Assembly: GCA_964530335.1 (NCBI GenBank)
Contig: CAZGYG010000001.1
Coordinates: 62,001 to 126,000 of the forward strand
Direction of reading: 5' to 3'
DNA: 64,000 bases
Source of the DNA: VGDP01 sp964530335
GTDB lineage: Bacteria; Pseudomonadota; Alphaproteobacteria; SP197
Shown here: positions 17,299 to 25,737 of the stretch, piece after piece
Layout of the letters: every line of letters starts with the position of its first letter
How positions within the stretch are numbered: the first letter of the stretch is position 1
Position numbers and translations under genes: made by a program
Notes under the pieces: generated by a model
Told to the model about the DNA's origin: nothing
The model's input: the letters and a program-made list of their open reading frames with translations, nothing else
Database searches by the model: none

Positions 17299-18432
17299 AT
17301 GCGGAAACCCTCGATGGGGCTCAACGAGTTCCAGGACAAGTTGTTCACCGGCCGGCTGTCGCGTCGGCGCTCGCTCGGCGTGCTCGGCTCGCTCGGCGTC
17401 GTCGCGGCGACCGTGAGCTTCGGCGGGCGCGGCGCGCGGGCGGCGCAGGTGCCGCTGGTGTTCGAGTGGAGCGGGTACGAAGTGCCCGAGCTCTATCCGA
17501 GCTATGTCGAGAAGCACGGCGACGCGCTGCCGGAGTTCTCGTTCTTCGGTTCCGAGCAGGAGTTGGCGACCAAGATCCGCAGCGGCTTCCGGCCCGCCAT
17601 TACCCACCCTTGCGCGGAAAGCTGGGGCCGCGTCGACGACGCCGGCCTGCTGAAAACGATCGACGTTGCCCGGCTCAGCAATTGGCCCGACGTGTTCCCG
17701 GGCCTGCAAGACCACAAGGCCATCCGCGACAAGGCCGGCAACATCAAGATGCTGCCGGCGGACTGGGGCAACTCCTCGATCGTCTACCGCACCGACATGT
17801 ACGAGGGCGAGGAATCCTGGTGCATGCTGTTCGACGAGCGCTACGAAGGGAAGCTCTCGTCCTACGACAGCGAAAGCTCGGTGCTGATCGCCGGCCTGTG
17901 CCTGGGCTACGGGGCCGAGGCGTTCAACATGACCGACGAGATGCTGGCTGAGGTCCGCCCCCTGGTCGAGAAGCAGGTCAAGCTGGTGCGTTTCTACTGG
18001 GACGACCAGAGCTCGGTCGAGCAGGCCATGGCGGCGGGCGAGATCGTCGCCGCCTACGCCTGGAACTCGGCGGTCAAGACCCTCAGGGAGCAGGGCATCC
18101 CGGTCGCCTACGCGGTGCCCAAGGAAGGGATTCTCAACTGGCTGTGCGGGCTCTGCCTGGTGGTCGACGGCGAGGGTGACGAGGACCTGGTCTACGACTA
18201 CCTCGACGCCTGGATCTCGCCCGAGGCGGGCAAGTTCCTGATCGAGGACTACGGCTACGGCCACCCGAACCGCAAGGCATTCGAGATCGCCGACCCGGAG
18301 AAGGTGGCGGCGCTCGGCTTCCCGTCGGACCCGATGGAGATGCTGAGCAACGGCATCATGTTCCAGCCTTACGATCCGGCCGTGCTGGAGAAGATGGTGA
18401 ACATGTTCGATGAGTTGAAGATCGGCAGCTAA
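17299..18432 (+). CDS. PotD-type extracellular solute-binding protein (orphan 1)
   Basis: 377-residue binding protein of the spermidine/putrescine class. A Tat-like leader has RRR at 22-24 (LSRRRSLGVLGSLG) and a cleavage region near ARAA. Mature features are LVFEWSGYEVPELYPSY, ADWGNSSIVYRTD and VPKEGILNWLCGL. GGGAGG lies 6 nt before the ATG; TTGACA at 17214 could be a -35. No permease or ATPase gene is adjacent, so the transporter partners must be elsewhere. Closely related to the protein at 57696 and to a degraded copy at 34599. The ligand cannot be read from the sequence. Confidence 0.85.
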   Translation: MRKPSMGLNEFQDKLFTGRLSRRRSLGVLGSLGVVAATVSFGGRGARAAQVPLVFEWSGYEVPELYPSYVEKHGDALPEFSFFGSEQELATKIRSGFRPAITHPCAESWGRVDDAGLLKTIDVARLSNWPDVFPGLQDHKAIRDKAGNIKMLPADWGNSSIVYRTDMYEGEESWCMLFDERYEGKLSSYDSESSVLIAGLCLGYGAEAFNMTDEMLAEVRPLVEKQVKLVRFYWDDQSSVEQAMAAGEIVAAYAWNSAVKTLREQGIPVAYAVPKEGILNWLCGLCLVVDGEGDEDLVYDYLDAWISPEAGKFLIEDYGYGHPNRKAFEIADPEKVAALGFPSDPMEMLSNGIMFQPYDPAVLEKMVNMFDELKIGS

Positions 18433-18459
18433 GCCGACGAAAGCGCCAACTTTCCGCGA

Positions 18460-18488
18460 CGCCGGGCCCCTGGGCCCGGCGTTTTGGT
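18460..18488 (+). terminator. Rho-independent terminator after orphan binding protein 1
   Basis: CGCCGGGC (18460-18467) pairs with GCCCGGCG (18474-18481) around a short C/G loop, followed by TTTTGGTTTT. Well placed 28 bp after the stop. Confidence 0.85.
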
Positions 18489-18527
18489 TTTGCTGTCGCC
18501 TGTCGCGTCGCCCGGCCCGCGGTCGCG

Positions 18528-18914
18528 TTACCTCGCAGGCTTGTCCATGTTGGCTGCGGTCGCGATGATCTTCCACGAGCCGTCCGCCTGGCGGCGGTAC
18601 ACGTCCAGGTACTTGCCCTTCACCTTGGTCGTGCCGCTCGCCGACGCTTGCTCGTACGACACTTGGCCGATGTTGAACGCGAGGTCGCCGTCCGAGCCCG
18701 ATTTGATCGTCTTGAACTTGATGTTGCGCCAGCCGCCATCGAGCGACGCTTGGACCTGGGTCTGGACGCCTTTTCTGCCCTTGTAGGCCGGCGCATCCGG
18801 CATGAGAAACAGCGCGTCCCTGCTGTAGAGCGCGGTGACCTGGGCCGTCTTGCCGGCGTTGAACGCCTTGGCGTAGGCGGCATCCGAGTTCTTGAACGCT
18901 TGCTTTCGTGCCAT
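18528..18914 (-). CDS. DUF4440/SnoaL-like small protein, paralogue A
   Basis: 128-residue cystatin-like alpha+beta protein of the SgcJ/EcaC or DUF4440 kind (NTF2-like fold). Typical pieces are AYAKAFNAGKTAQVTALYSRDALFLMPDAP and a C-terminal YLDVYRRQADGSWKIIATAANMD. No catalytic residue can be assigned and members are usually of unknown function. GGGGAGG Shine-Dalgarno. Paralogue B, the same length, follows at 19014 with a similar leader, so this is a tandem duplication. Confidence 0.75.
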   Translation of the reverse strand: MARKQAFKNSDAAYAKAFNAGKTAQVTALYSRDALFLMPDAPAYKGRKGVQTQVQASLDGGWRNIKFKTIKSGSDGDLAFNIGQVSYEQASASGTTKVKGKYLDVYRRQADGSWKIIATAANMDKPAR

Positions 18915-19013
18915 GTAATCCTCCCCTTATTGCTGTGCCCCGCTGGAATAGTTCGTATGCGCCTCGGGTCACCCAGCCTGCTCATCCCGAGGCACCGAAG
19001 TCCAGCGCTCCGC

Positions 19014-19400
19014 CTACTTCTGCGGCGTGTCGCTGTTGTGGGCGATCGCGTGGCTCTGCCACGAACCGTCCTTCCGCCGTTTCAGGACGGCGAGGAAATA
19101 GCCCTTCTCGCGCCGTTTGCCCGTGGCGGTCGCTACCTCCATCGAGTATCGGCCGAGCTCGTAGCCGAGATCGCCGTCGGCCCCGGCCTCGACCGTGGTG
19201 AACTTGAGGTCGCGCGCGCCGCCGTCGATTCCACCCTGGACTATCGCCTGCCTCGCCTTCCTGCCTTTCACCAGGCCGCCCCCGGGCGCCACAAGCACGG
19301 TGTTCCTGGTGTGCAAGGCGACGACCCCGGCGGCGTCGCCCCGGTTGAACGCTGCCGCCCACTTCGCGTCGAGCTTCTTGAACGGGTTGTTCCTGGCCAT
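19014..19400 (-). CDS. DUF4440/SnoaL-like small protein, paralogue B
   Basis: 128-residue NTF2-like protein. It matches paralogue A in layout: KWAAAFNRGDAAGVVALHTRNTVLVAPGG at the start and YFLAVLKRRKDGSWQSHAIAHNSD at the end. Shine-Dalgarno AAGGAGG 6 nt before the ATG is near perfect. The ~75-bp leader shares TGTGCCCCGCTGG, GCGCCTCGGG, CACCCAGC and ATCCCGAG with the leader of paralogue A. Function unknown. Confidence 0.75.
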   Translation of the reverse strand: MARNNPFKKLDAKWAAAFNRGDAAGVVALHTRNTVLVAPGGGLVKGRKARQAIVQGGIDGGARDLKFTTVEAGADGDLGYELGRYSMEVATATGKRREKGYFLAVLKRRKDGSWQSHAIAHNSDTPQK

Positions 19401-19515
19401 GTGATCCTCCTTGTGAAGATGTGCCCCGCTGGGGTTCTGCGACGTGCGCCTCGGGCCACCCAGCACTCTTAATCCCGAGCCGTCACGGTCCGGCGCCGCG
19501 TAACCGTTTTGGGCG

Positions 19516-19636
19516 TCACGCCGCGAGCAGCAGATCGGACGCCTTATCACCGATCATGATGCATGGCGGTGTTGGTCAGCCTGGCCGCCACCACGCAGCC
19601 GGCCGACCCGGCACCGACCACGATGTAGTCGTACAT
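19516..19636 (-). pseudogene. Collapsed GMC-family FAD oxidoreductase remnant (N-terminus joined to C-terminus)
   Basis: From ATG 19636 the frame reads MYDYIVVGAGSAGCVVAARL, the FAD-binding start of choline-dehydrogenase-type GMC enzymes. Right after it, with a 1-nt shift at about 19561, comes IMIGDKASDLLLAA and a stop at 19516, which is the standard GMC C-terminus (family form NTNAP-IMIGEKAADLI). About 490 central residues are missing, so a large internal deletion removed nearly the whole gene. It cannot encode an enzyme. Confidence 0.75.
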
Positions 19637-19943
19637 GCCGCACCCCCGATCGGCGACGAAGCCAGATGAGCGGCCCGCGCCCCTCCCTTCGATCTCGTTC
19701 CGCGCGGGACAACGCGAAGTCTACCCTCGGGTCGCCTTGCGTGTGAGTCGCAATTTCATTTGCGCGAGTGCGGCATGTCGGGCTGTGCGCTCAAACGAAC
19801 ACTTGCCATCGTGCCGCGCGTTGCCTTGATCTGCATCAGAAGCCCGTGCCGCAGGCGCCGGGAGCCAAGGCGGCGTAGCCGGGCCGCCCGCAACCCCGAC
19901 CGGTAGACGAAGGCGCGACGCTAAGCTATTGATCCGAAAGGCC
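19637..19943. other. Non-coding stretch between GMC remnant and tRNA-Ser
   Basis: No gene seen on either strand. It presumably holds the old promoter of the GMC gene, an FNR-like box (19826-19839) and the tRNA promoter. Confidence 0.6.
19826..19839. promoter_or_regulatory. FNR/CRP-family box
   Basis: TTGATCTGCATCAG matches the anaerobox TTGAT-N4-ATCAA at 9 of 10 positions. It lies about 105 bp before tRNA-Ser and 190 bp before the GMC remnant start; which one it served is not clear. Confidence 0.4.
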
Positions 19944-20033
19944 GGATGGGTGGCCGAGCGGTTGAAGGCACCGGTCCTGAAAACCGGCGGGCGCGCGAGC
20001 GCCTCGTGGGTTCGAATCCCACCCCATCCGCCA
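19944..20033 (+). tRNA. tRNA-Ser (anticodon UGA)
   Basis: Acceptor GGATGGG pairs with CCCATCC (20023-20029), discriminator G and encoded CCA end at 20033. D-arm GCC/GGC, anticodon stem CCGGT/ACCGG with loop CCTGAAA, so the anticodon is UGA. Long class II variable arm GGGCGC-GCGA-GCGCCT as expected for Ser. T-arm GTGGG TTCGAAT CCCAC. Unusual: position 33, normally U, is C. Confidence 0.95.
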
Positions 20034-20044
20034 CCCTACGCCTT

Positions 20045-20088
20045 CGGCTTCGGGTGGCAGGCCATCTTTGGGCCGCCACCCGAAGCCG
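20045..20088 (+). repeat. 14-bp perfect inverted repeat just after tRNA-Ser
   Basis: CGGCTTCGGGTGGC (20045-20058) and GCCACCCGAAGCCG (20075-20088) with a 16-nt loop, starting 12 nt after the tRNA CCA. It has no U-run; it may terminate or help process the tRNA transcript. Confidence 0.6.
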
Positions 20089-20201
20089 GGCCCGTTCGAA
20101 TCACCGCGTTATCGTCAATGCCATGTTAACGGCCTGTTAGCGGGCACCCTCTAACCTGCGCCGGTTCAGGTTCGGCCCCAAATTCGGCCAAGGAGCGCCC
20201 A

Positions 20202-21512
20202 ATGACTTCGACGGCCCGCGTCCTCGTGAGCGAACGGTCCGGTGGCCGTGCCCCACATATCGCCGCGTCCCTGGCGGCCCATGGCTGCACCGTCACCAAC
20301 GTCGCGGTGCTCGAAGACGTGCCGCTGCGCGCGACCAGGGACAAGCCCGACGTGGTCGTGCTCGACGGCCGCCAGCCCAAGGCGGCGCGCAGCCGCGTCG
20401 CCCAGGCGATGCGCAGCGAACAGGCGACCCGGCTGATCCCCGTGATCGTCGCCGGCAGCGCCGATGAGGTCGAAGGCGAGAGTTGGCTCGACGTTGTGCT
20501 GCCGCGCCCCTACGCCGAGGACGAGCTGGTCGCCCGGGTCCACGCGCTGCGCCGCCTCGCCACCATGCGCCAGGAGCTCGAACGCCGGGTCGAGACCGCG
20601 GCCAAGTTCGGCTTCTCCACCGTGATCGACGCCTACCTCAGCGACGGTCCGGGCGCCTTGCGCCTGGTCGCCATCGATCCCTCGGACGACGATCTCCGCG
20701 CCCTGCGCGGCGGCCTCGGCGGCAGGGGTTCGATCGTGCTGTCCGGCGCGTTCGATTGCACCTCAGTGCTGATGGACGGCGGGCACGATGCCGCCGTCGT
20801 GTTCGCGGGCGACGACCCGGAGGCCGCGCTCGAGGTGTGCGAGGCCGTGCGCCGCATGCCGAACCTCTTTCACTTCCCCTTGCTGGTGGTCGCCCATCCG
20901 GGCTCCTTCGGCGATGCGGCCCGGCCCTACCAGGTCGGCGCCAGCGATGTCGTGCAACGCCCGATCGACGCCGAAGCGTTGCACGGTCGCATCGTCGGCC
21001 TGGTGCGTCAGGAACGGTTCCGCAGCTTCCTTCAGACCGCCTACCGCGAAGGTCTCGGCCTGGTGGTGACCGACGGCCTGACCGGGCTCTACCGTTACGG
21101 CTTCGCCCACGAGCACCTCGCCGCGCAAGCCCGTGACGCGGCGATCACCCAGCGACCGCTGTCGGTCGCGGTGCTGCGCGTGCAAGGCATCGCGGACATC
21201 AACCGCGCGGCGGGGTACGCGACCGGCGACCATGTGCTGCGCCAATACGGCGCCATGGTCGGCCGTCTGGTTCGCGCCGAGGATCTGGCGGCGCGCATCG
21301 GCGGCGCCACGTTCGGCATCGCCATGCCCGACACCAGCCTCGACGCCGCCGCCGCCGTGTGCCGGCGCATCGCCGGGGTCATCGCCAACACCGACGTGGG
21401 CCTAGCCGACCCTGGGATCGACGGCGCGCGCATCGCGCTCGGCTGCGTCGTGGCCCGGCCCGACGAACGGCCGGAAGACCTGTACGCGAGGGCGGCCGCG
21501 ACCCCGCTCTGA
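20202..21512 (+). CDS. PleD/PopA-like REC-REC-GGDEF protein with degenerate active site
   Basis: 436 residues: receiver 1 (about 5-120, VVVLD55 as possible phospho-acceptor), receiver 2 (about 150-270; the equivalent acceptor is lost, VVFAGDD), and a GGDEF domain (about 285-430) starting DGLTGLYRYGF. The catalytic GG(D/E)EF is GGATF (367-371) and the metal-binding Asp is missing, so diguanylate cyclase activity is unlikely. The allosteric I-site RxxD is intact (R358-A-E-D361) at the canonical 5-residue distance. This layout matches Caulobacter PopA, a c-di-GMP receptor in cell-cycle proteolysis; the same role here is inference. Overlaps no neighbour; its own promoter should lie in 20090-20200. 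Confidence 0.85.
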   Translation: MTSTARVLVSERSGGRAPHIAASLAAHGCTVTNVAVLEDVPLRATRDKPDVVVLDGRQPKAARSRVAQAMRSEQATRLIPVIVAGSADEVEGESWLDVVLPRPYAEDELVARVHALRRLATMRQELERRVETAAKFGFSTVIDAYLSDGPGALRLVAIDPSDDDLRALRGGLGGRGSIVLSGAFDCTSVLMDGGHDAAVVFAGDDPEAALEVCEAVRRMPNLFHFPLLVVAHPGSFGDAARPYQVGASDVVQRPIDAEALHGRIVGLVRQERFRSFLQTAYREGLGLVVTDGLTGLYRYGFAHEHLAAQARDAAITQRPLSVAVLRVQGIADINRAAGYATGDHVLRQYGAMVGRLVRAEDLAARIGGATFGIAMPDTSLDAAAAVCRRIAGVIANTDVGLADPGIDGARIALGCVVARPDERPEDLYARAAATPL

Positions 21513-21569
21513 CGCTTGCCGGGGACGCGATGCGTCCCTACGATCGGCTATCCTGCGGCGAGGCGCGCG

Positions 21570-22226
21570 ATGACCGGTCCGGCGTTGTCCATCGAGATCT
21601 TTTCCGACGTCATCTGCCCGTGGTGCTACATCGGCAAGCGGCGGTTCGAACGCGCGCTGGCCGAGCGGCCCGCGACCCGGGTCGACATCCGCTGGCGGGC
21701 GTTCATGCTGAATCCCGACATGCCCGCCGCGGGCATGGAGCGCGGTGAATACCTGCAGCGCAAGTTCGGCTCGGCGTCGCGCGCGCGCGATCTCTACGCC
21801 TCGATCGCTGAGGCCGGGGCCGCCGAAGGACTGACGTTCGCCTTCGACCGCATCCCGCGCACGCCGTCGACGGTCAAGGCGCACCGCATGATCGCGGCGG
21901 CCGGGGCGGCCGGCCGCCAGGACGCCGTCGTCGAAGCGCTGTTCCGCGCCTACTTCGAGGACGGCCGCGACATCGGCGACGACGCCACGCTGATCGCCGT
22001 GGCCACCGGCGCCGGCCTGGCCGAGGCCGAGGCGAGCGGCGCGCTCGAAGGCGACTCCGGTGACGACGAGGTCCACGCCGACAACGCGATAGCCCACGCC
22101 ATGGGCATCGGCGGCGTGCCGTGCTTCATCGTCGCCGGCCGCTACGCCATCGCCGGGGCGCAGGACCCCGAGGTCTTCAAGCGGCTGATCGACAGCGTCG
22201 GCGCGGCCGGGCTGGCCGCCGAATAG
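21570..22226 (+). CDS. DsbA-family oxidoreductase, FrnE-like
   Basis: 218-residue thioredoxin-fold protein with an inserted helical domain. The active site CPWC (C16-C19) sits in IFSDVICPWCYIGKRRFERAL, the FrnE/2-hydroxychromene isomerase-like signature, and the cis-Pro loop is GIGGVPCFIVAGRY. No signal peptide, so it is cytoplasmic, probably a disulfide isomerase or reductase. ATG 21570 follows the GGDEF gene by 57 bp. It converges on mfd with 6 bp between stops. Confidence 0.88.
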   Translation: MTGPALSIEIFSDVICPWCYIGKRRFERALAERPATRVDIRWRAFMLNPDMPAAGMERGEYLQRKFGSASRARDLYASIAEAGAAEGLTFAFDRIPRTPSTVKAHRMIAAAGAAGRQDAVVEALFRAYFEDGRDIGDDATLIAVATGAGLAEAEASGALEGDSGDDEVHADNAIAHAMGIGGVPCFIVAGRYAIAGAQDPEVFKRLIDSVGAAGLAAE

Positions 22227-22232
22227 CGTCCA

Positions 22233-25200
22233 TCACGACGCCACGGGCGCCAGCCCGGGCGCGTTGGCGGCAACGGCCAGGTTTTCGAGCAGGCGCGGCA
22301 GCTCCTTGAGACGCCGCGCGACGTCCGCCCAGTCGCGCCCGATCACCAGGCTGTGGTCGGGCCTGAGCTTCACGCTGCCGCTCTGCTCGGCGATGAAGCG
22401 CACCAGGCCTTCGGGGTTCGGGAACCGATCGGCGCGGAAGCGCAGCACGGCGCCGCGTTCGCCGGCGGTCAGCTTGCCGACGTTGGCCGCCCGGCACAGC
22501 AGCTTGACCGCGACCACGTCGAGCAGGTGGTTGACCTCGTCGGGCAAGGGGCCGAAGCGGTCGGCGAGCTCGACCGCGAGCCCGTCGAGCTCGGCCTTGT
22601 CCGCGACCGACGCGATGCGGCGGTAGAGCCCGAGCCGGACGTCGAGATCGGCCACGTAGGTCGCCGGGATGAGCACCGCGGTGCCCAGATCGATTTGCGG
22701 CGACCACGCTTCCTCCGCGCGCGCCTCGCCCTGCCGGGTCGCCCGTGCCGCCTCCACCGCCTCGGCCAGCATCTGCTGGTAGAGCTCGATGCCGACCTCG
22801 CGGATGTGCCCCGATTGCTCGGCGCCCAGCAAATTGCCGGCGCCCCGGATGTCCAGGTCGTGGCTTGCCAGGCTGAACCCGGCCCCCAGGTTGTCGAGCT
22901 TCTGGAGCACGGCGAGCCGCTGCTCGGCGGCGTGGCCGAGCACGGCGTTCGGCGGCAGGGTGAGGTAGGCGTAGGCGCGCACCTTGGCCCGGCCGATGCG
23001 GCCCCGGAGCTGATAGAGCTGCGCGAGCCCGAGCCGGTCGGCGCGATGAACGACCATGGTGTTGACGGTCGGAATGTCGAGCCCCGATTCCACGATCGCC
23101 GTGCTGACCAGCACGTCGAGCGCGCCGTCGTAGAACGCGGCCATGACGCGCTCGAGCTCTCTGGCCGGCATGCGGCCGTGCGCCTGGGCAACGCGCGCAT
23201 CGGGCACCAGGGCGCGCACCTGTTCGCAGACCCGGCCGAGATCGGCGATGCGCGGGCAGACATAGTACACCTGCCCGCCCCGGAACCGTTCCCGCCGGAT
23301 CGCCTCGCGCACGACGACCGGATCGTAAGGCGTCACGTAGGTGCGCACGGCCAGGCGGTCGATCGGGGGCGTCGCGATCACGCTCATCTCGCGCATGCCG
23401 CTGAGCGCCATCTGCAGCGTGCGCGGAATCGGTGTCGCGGTCATGGTCAGGACGTGAACGTCCGCCTTGAGCCGCTTCAGCGCCTCCTTGTGGCGCACGC
23501 CGAAGTGCTGCTCCTCGTCGACGACCAGCAGGCCGAGGTTCTTGAAGGCGAGGTCGGACGCCAGCAGCGCGTGGGTGCCGATCACGATGTCCACGGTGCC
23601 CGCCTTGAGCCCCTCCTTGGTCGCCTTGGCCGCGCGCGCCGTGACGAAGCGGGATAGTTGCTCGATGCGCACGGGCAGGCCGGCGAAGCGGGCGCGGAAC
23701 GTCGCGAGGTGCTGGCGGCTGAGCAGTGTCGTCGGCACGATCACGGCGACCTGGGCGCCGGCGGCGACCACGGCGTAGGCCGCGCGCATGGCGACCTCGG
23801 TCTTGCCGAAACCCACGTCGCCGCAGATCAGGCGGTCCATCGGCGACGCGGCGCCGAGGTCCGCGATCACGTCGGCGATGGCGCGGCCCTGGTCCTCGGT
23901 CTCGGCGTAGGGGAAGCGCGCGGCGAACTCCTCGAACAACCCGGGATCGGGCACGAACACGGGCGCGGTGCGCAGCCGGCGCTCGGCCGCGACGCTGAGC
24001 AGCACCCCCGCCATGTCGGCGATGCGCTGCTTCAGCCGGGCCTTGCGCGCCTGCCAGCTCGCCGCGCCCAGCTTGTCGAGCGGCACCTCCGCCTCGACCG
24101 GGCCGTAGCGCGTCAGCACGTCCATGTTCTCGACCGGCACGTACAGCCGGTCGCCGCCGTCGTAGACCAGCCGCAGGCAGTCGTGCGGCGCGCTGGCCAG
24201 GTGCAGGGTCTGCAGGCCGTCGTAACGGCCGATGCCGTGCTCGGCGTGGACCAGGAGGTCGCCCTCGTCGATGCGCGACATCTCGGCCAGGAACGCCTCG
24301 CCGCGCCGCGTCCGCCGCGGCGGCCGGGCCAGGCGGTCGCCCAGGATGTCCTGCTCGCCGAGCACCAGGACGTCCGCGGTCTCGAACCCGTGCTCGACCG
24401 GCAGCACGGTGACCGCCACGGCGTCGCCCGGCAGGGCGAGCACGGCGTCCCACGTCGCGGCGGCCACCTGTTCGCCGACGTGGTGCTCGGCCAGCAGGGC
24501 GCGCAGCCGGTCGCGGCTGCCGCTCGTGAACCCGGCGACGACGACCCGTCGCCCGGCCGCTTGTTCGGCCACGATCACGTCGCGCACCGCCTCGAACAGG
24601 TTGACTTCGGCGCTGCGCCGGGCGGCGGCGAAGTCCCGCGCGGCGCGGCCGCCGGCATCGAGCACGCCCGCCGCCTCGCTCGGCGCCTCGACGAACGGGC
24701 TCAAGGCGAGCAGGAGCCGGCCCGCCAGCGCCGCGGCCCAGTCCTCGGCGGTCAGGAACATGCGCTCGGGCGGCACCGGCCGATAGGCGATCTCCTCGCC
24801 GGCCAGCGCGCTCGGCGGCGCGAGGCGCGCCTGGTAATGGTCCGCCACCATCGCCGCGCGCGCCTCGTGCGCGGCGTCCGCCTGGTGGTCGAGCACGACG
24901 ATCGCATCCCCGGCGATGTCGAACAGGGTGGTCAAGCGGTCGTGGAACAGGGGCAGCCAGTGCTCCATGCCCGCGTGCCGGCGTCCCGCGCTGATCGCGG
25001 CGTAGAGCGGGTCCGCTCCGGCGGCGCCGAACAGCGCCTGGTAGCCGGCGCGGAACCGGCGCACCGCCTCGGCGTCGAGCACGATTTCGCTCATCGGCAG
25101 CAGGTCGAACGCCTCGATCGTTCCCTGCGTGCGCTGGGTCGCCGGATCGAACACGCGGATCGCCTCCACGTCGTCGCCCAGCAGGTCGATACGCATCGGG

Positions 25201-25736
25201 TTCTCGGCGCCCGCCACGAACACGTCGACGATGCCGCCGCGCAGCGCGAACTCGCCGTGGTCGGTCACCGTGCCGGTGCGGACGTAGCCGGTCGCGGCCA
25301 GGAACGCCGTGAGCTCGTCGAGCACGAGGCGCGAACCGAGCGCGATCCGGCGCCTGAGCCCCGCGAGCGCCGGAAGCGGCGGCATGCGCTGGCCCGCCGC
25401 CGACACGGTGGTCAGCACGAAGCGGCCCGTCGCCGCCGGCTCCGCCAGCCGCGCCATGGCCTCGATGCGCCGGCTGACCACCGCTGGGTTGGGCGAGACC
25501 CGATCGTAGGGCAGGCAGTCCCACGCCGGCAGGGTGATCAGCGGCGCCGTCGCGCCGAAGAACGCGAGGCTTTCGGCCGTTCGCGTCATGCGCGCCTCGT
25601 CGCGCGCGATGAACAGGATGTCGCGCCGGCCCGCGTGCCGGGCCAGGCCCGCGATCAGCAGCGCGTCGTAGCCCTCCGGCGCGCCGCCGACAAGGACGCG
25701 CCCCGTGGCCCCGAGGATGCGGTCGTACGGGATCAT
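22233..25736 (-). CDS. mfd: Transcription-repair coupling factor
   Basis: 1167-residue DNA translocase that removes stalled RNA polymerase and recruits UvrA. UvrB-like N-terminus (AWDCLPYDRVSPNPAVVSRR), RNA-polymerase-interaction domain, then an SF2 helicase with Walker A GDVGFGKTEVA, DEEQHFG (Walker B), TATPIPRTLQMAL and QLRGRIGR, and the TRCF C-terminal domain (LGLYRRIASV). ATG 25736 lies 1 bp after the sdhE stop, so sdhE and mfd are co-transcribed. Confidence 0.97.
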   Translation of the reverse strand: MIPYDRILGATGRVLVGGAPEGYDALLIAGLARHAGRRDILFIARDEARMTRTAESLAFFGATAPLITLPAWDCLPYDRVSPNPAVVSRRIEAMARLAEPAATGRFVLTTVSAAGQRMPPLPALAGLRRRIALGSRLVLDELTAFLAATGYVRTGTVTDHGEFALRGGIVDVFVAGAENPMRIDLLGDDVEAIRVFDPATQRTQGTIEAFDLLPMSEIVLDAEAVRRFRAGYQALFGAAGADPLYAAISAGRRHAGMEHWLPLFHDRLTTLFDIAGDAIVVLDHQADAAHEARAAMVADHYQARLAPPSALAGEEIAYRPVPPERMFLTAEDWAAALAGRLLLALSPFVEAPSEAAGVLDAGGRAARDFAAARRSAEVNLFEAVRDVIVAEQAAGRRVVVAGFTSGSRDRLRALLAEHHVGEQVAAATWDAVLALPGDAVAVTVLPVEHGFETADVLVLGEQDILGDRLARPPRRTRRGEAFLAEMSRIDEGDLLVHAEHGIGRYDGLQTLHLASAPHDCLRLVYDGGDRLYVPVENMDVLTRYGPVEAEVPLDKLGAASWQARKARLKQRIADMAGVLLSVAAERRLRTAPVFVPDPGLFEEFAARFPYAETEDQGRAIADVIADLGAASPMDRLICGDVGFGKTEVAMRAAYAVVAAGAQVAVIVPTTLLSRQHLATFRARFAGLPVRIEQLSRFVTARAAKATKEGLKAGTVDIVIGTHALLASDLAFKNLGLLVVDEEQHFGVRHKEALKRLKADVHVLTMTATPIPRTLQMALSGMREMSVIATPPIDRLAVRTYVTPYDPVVVREAIRRERFRGGQVYYVCPRIADLGRVCEQVRALVPDARVAQAHGRMPARELERVMAAFYDGALDVLVSTAIVESGLDIPTVNTMVVHRADRLGLAQLYQLRGRIGRAKVRAYAYLTLPPNAVLGHAAEQRLAVLQKLDNLGAGFSLASHDLDIRGAGNLLGAEQSGHIREVGIELYQQMLAEAVEAARATRQGEARAEEAWSPQIDLGTAVLIPATYVADLDVRLGLYRRIASVADKAELDGLAVELADRFGPLPDEVNHLLDVVAVKLLCRAANVGKLTAGERGAVLRFRADRFPNPEGLVRFIAEQSGSVKLRPDHSLVIGRDWADVARRLKELPRLLENLAVAANAPGLAPVAS

Positions 25737-25737
25737 T

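Noticed and set aside
19547..19636. A real 29-codon gene starting MYDYIVV
   Set aside because: It is the start of a GMC oxidoreductase followed at once by the C-terminus in another frame; the product would be non-functional.
19944..20088. Integration site of a mobile element at tRNA-Ser
   Set aside because: No integrase, no duplicated tRNA 3' end and no change of gene content beyond it; the inverted repeat next to it fits a terminator-like role.
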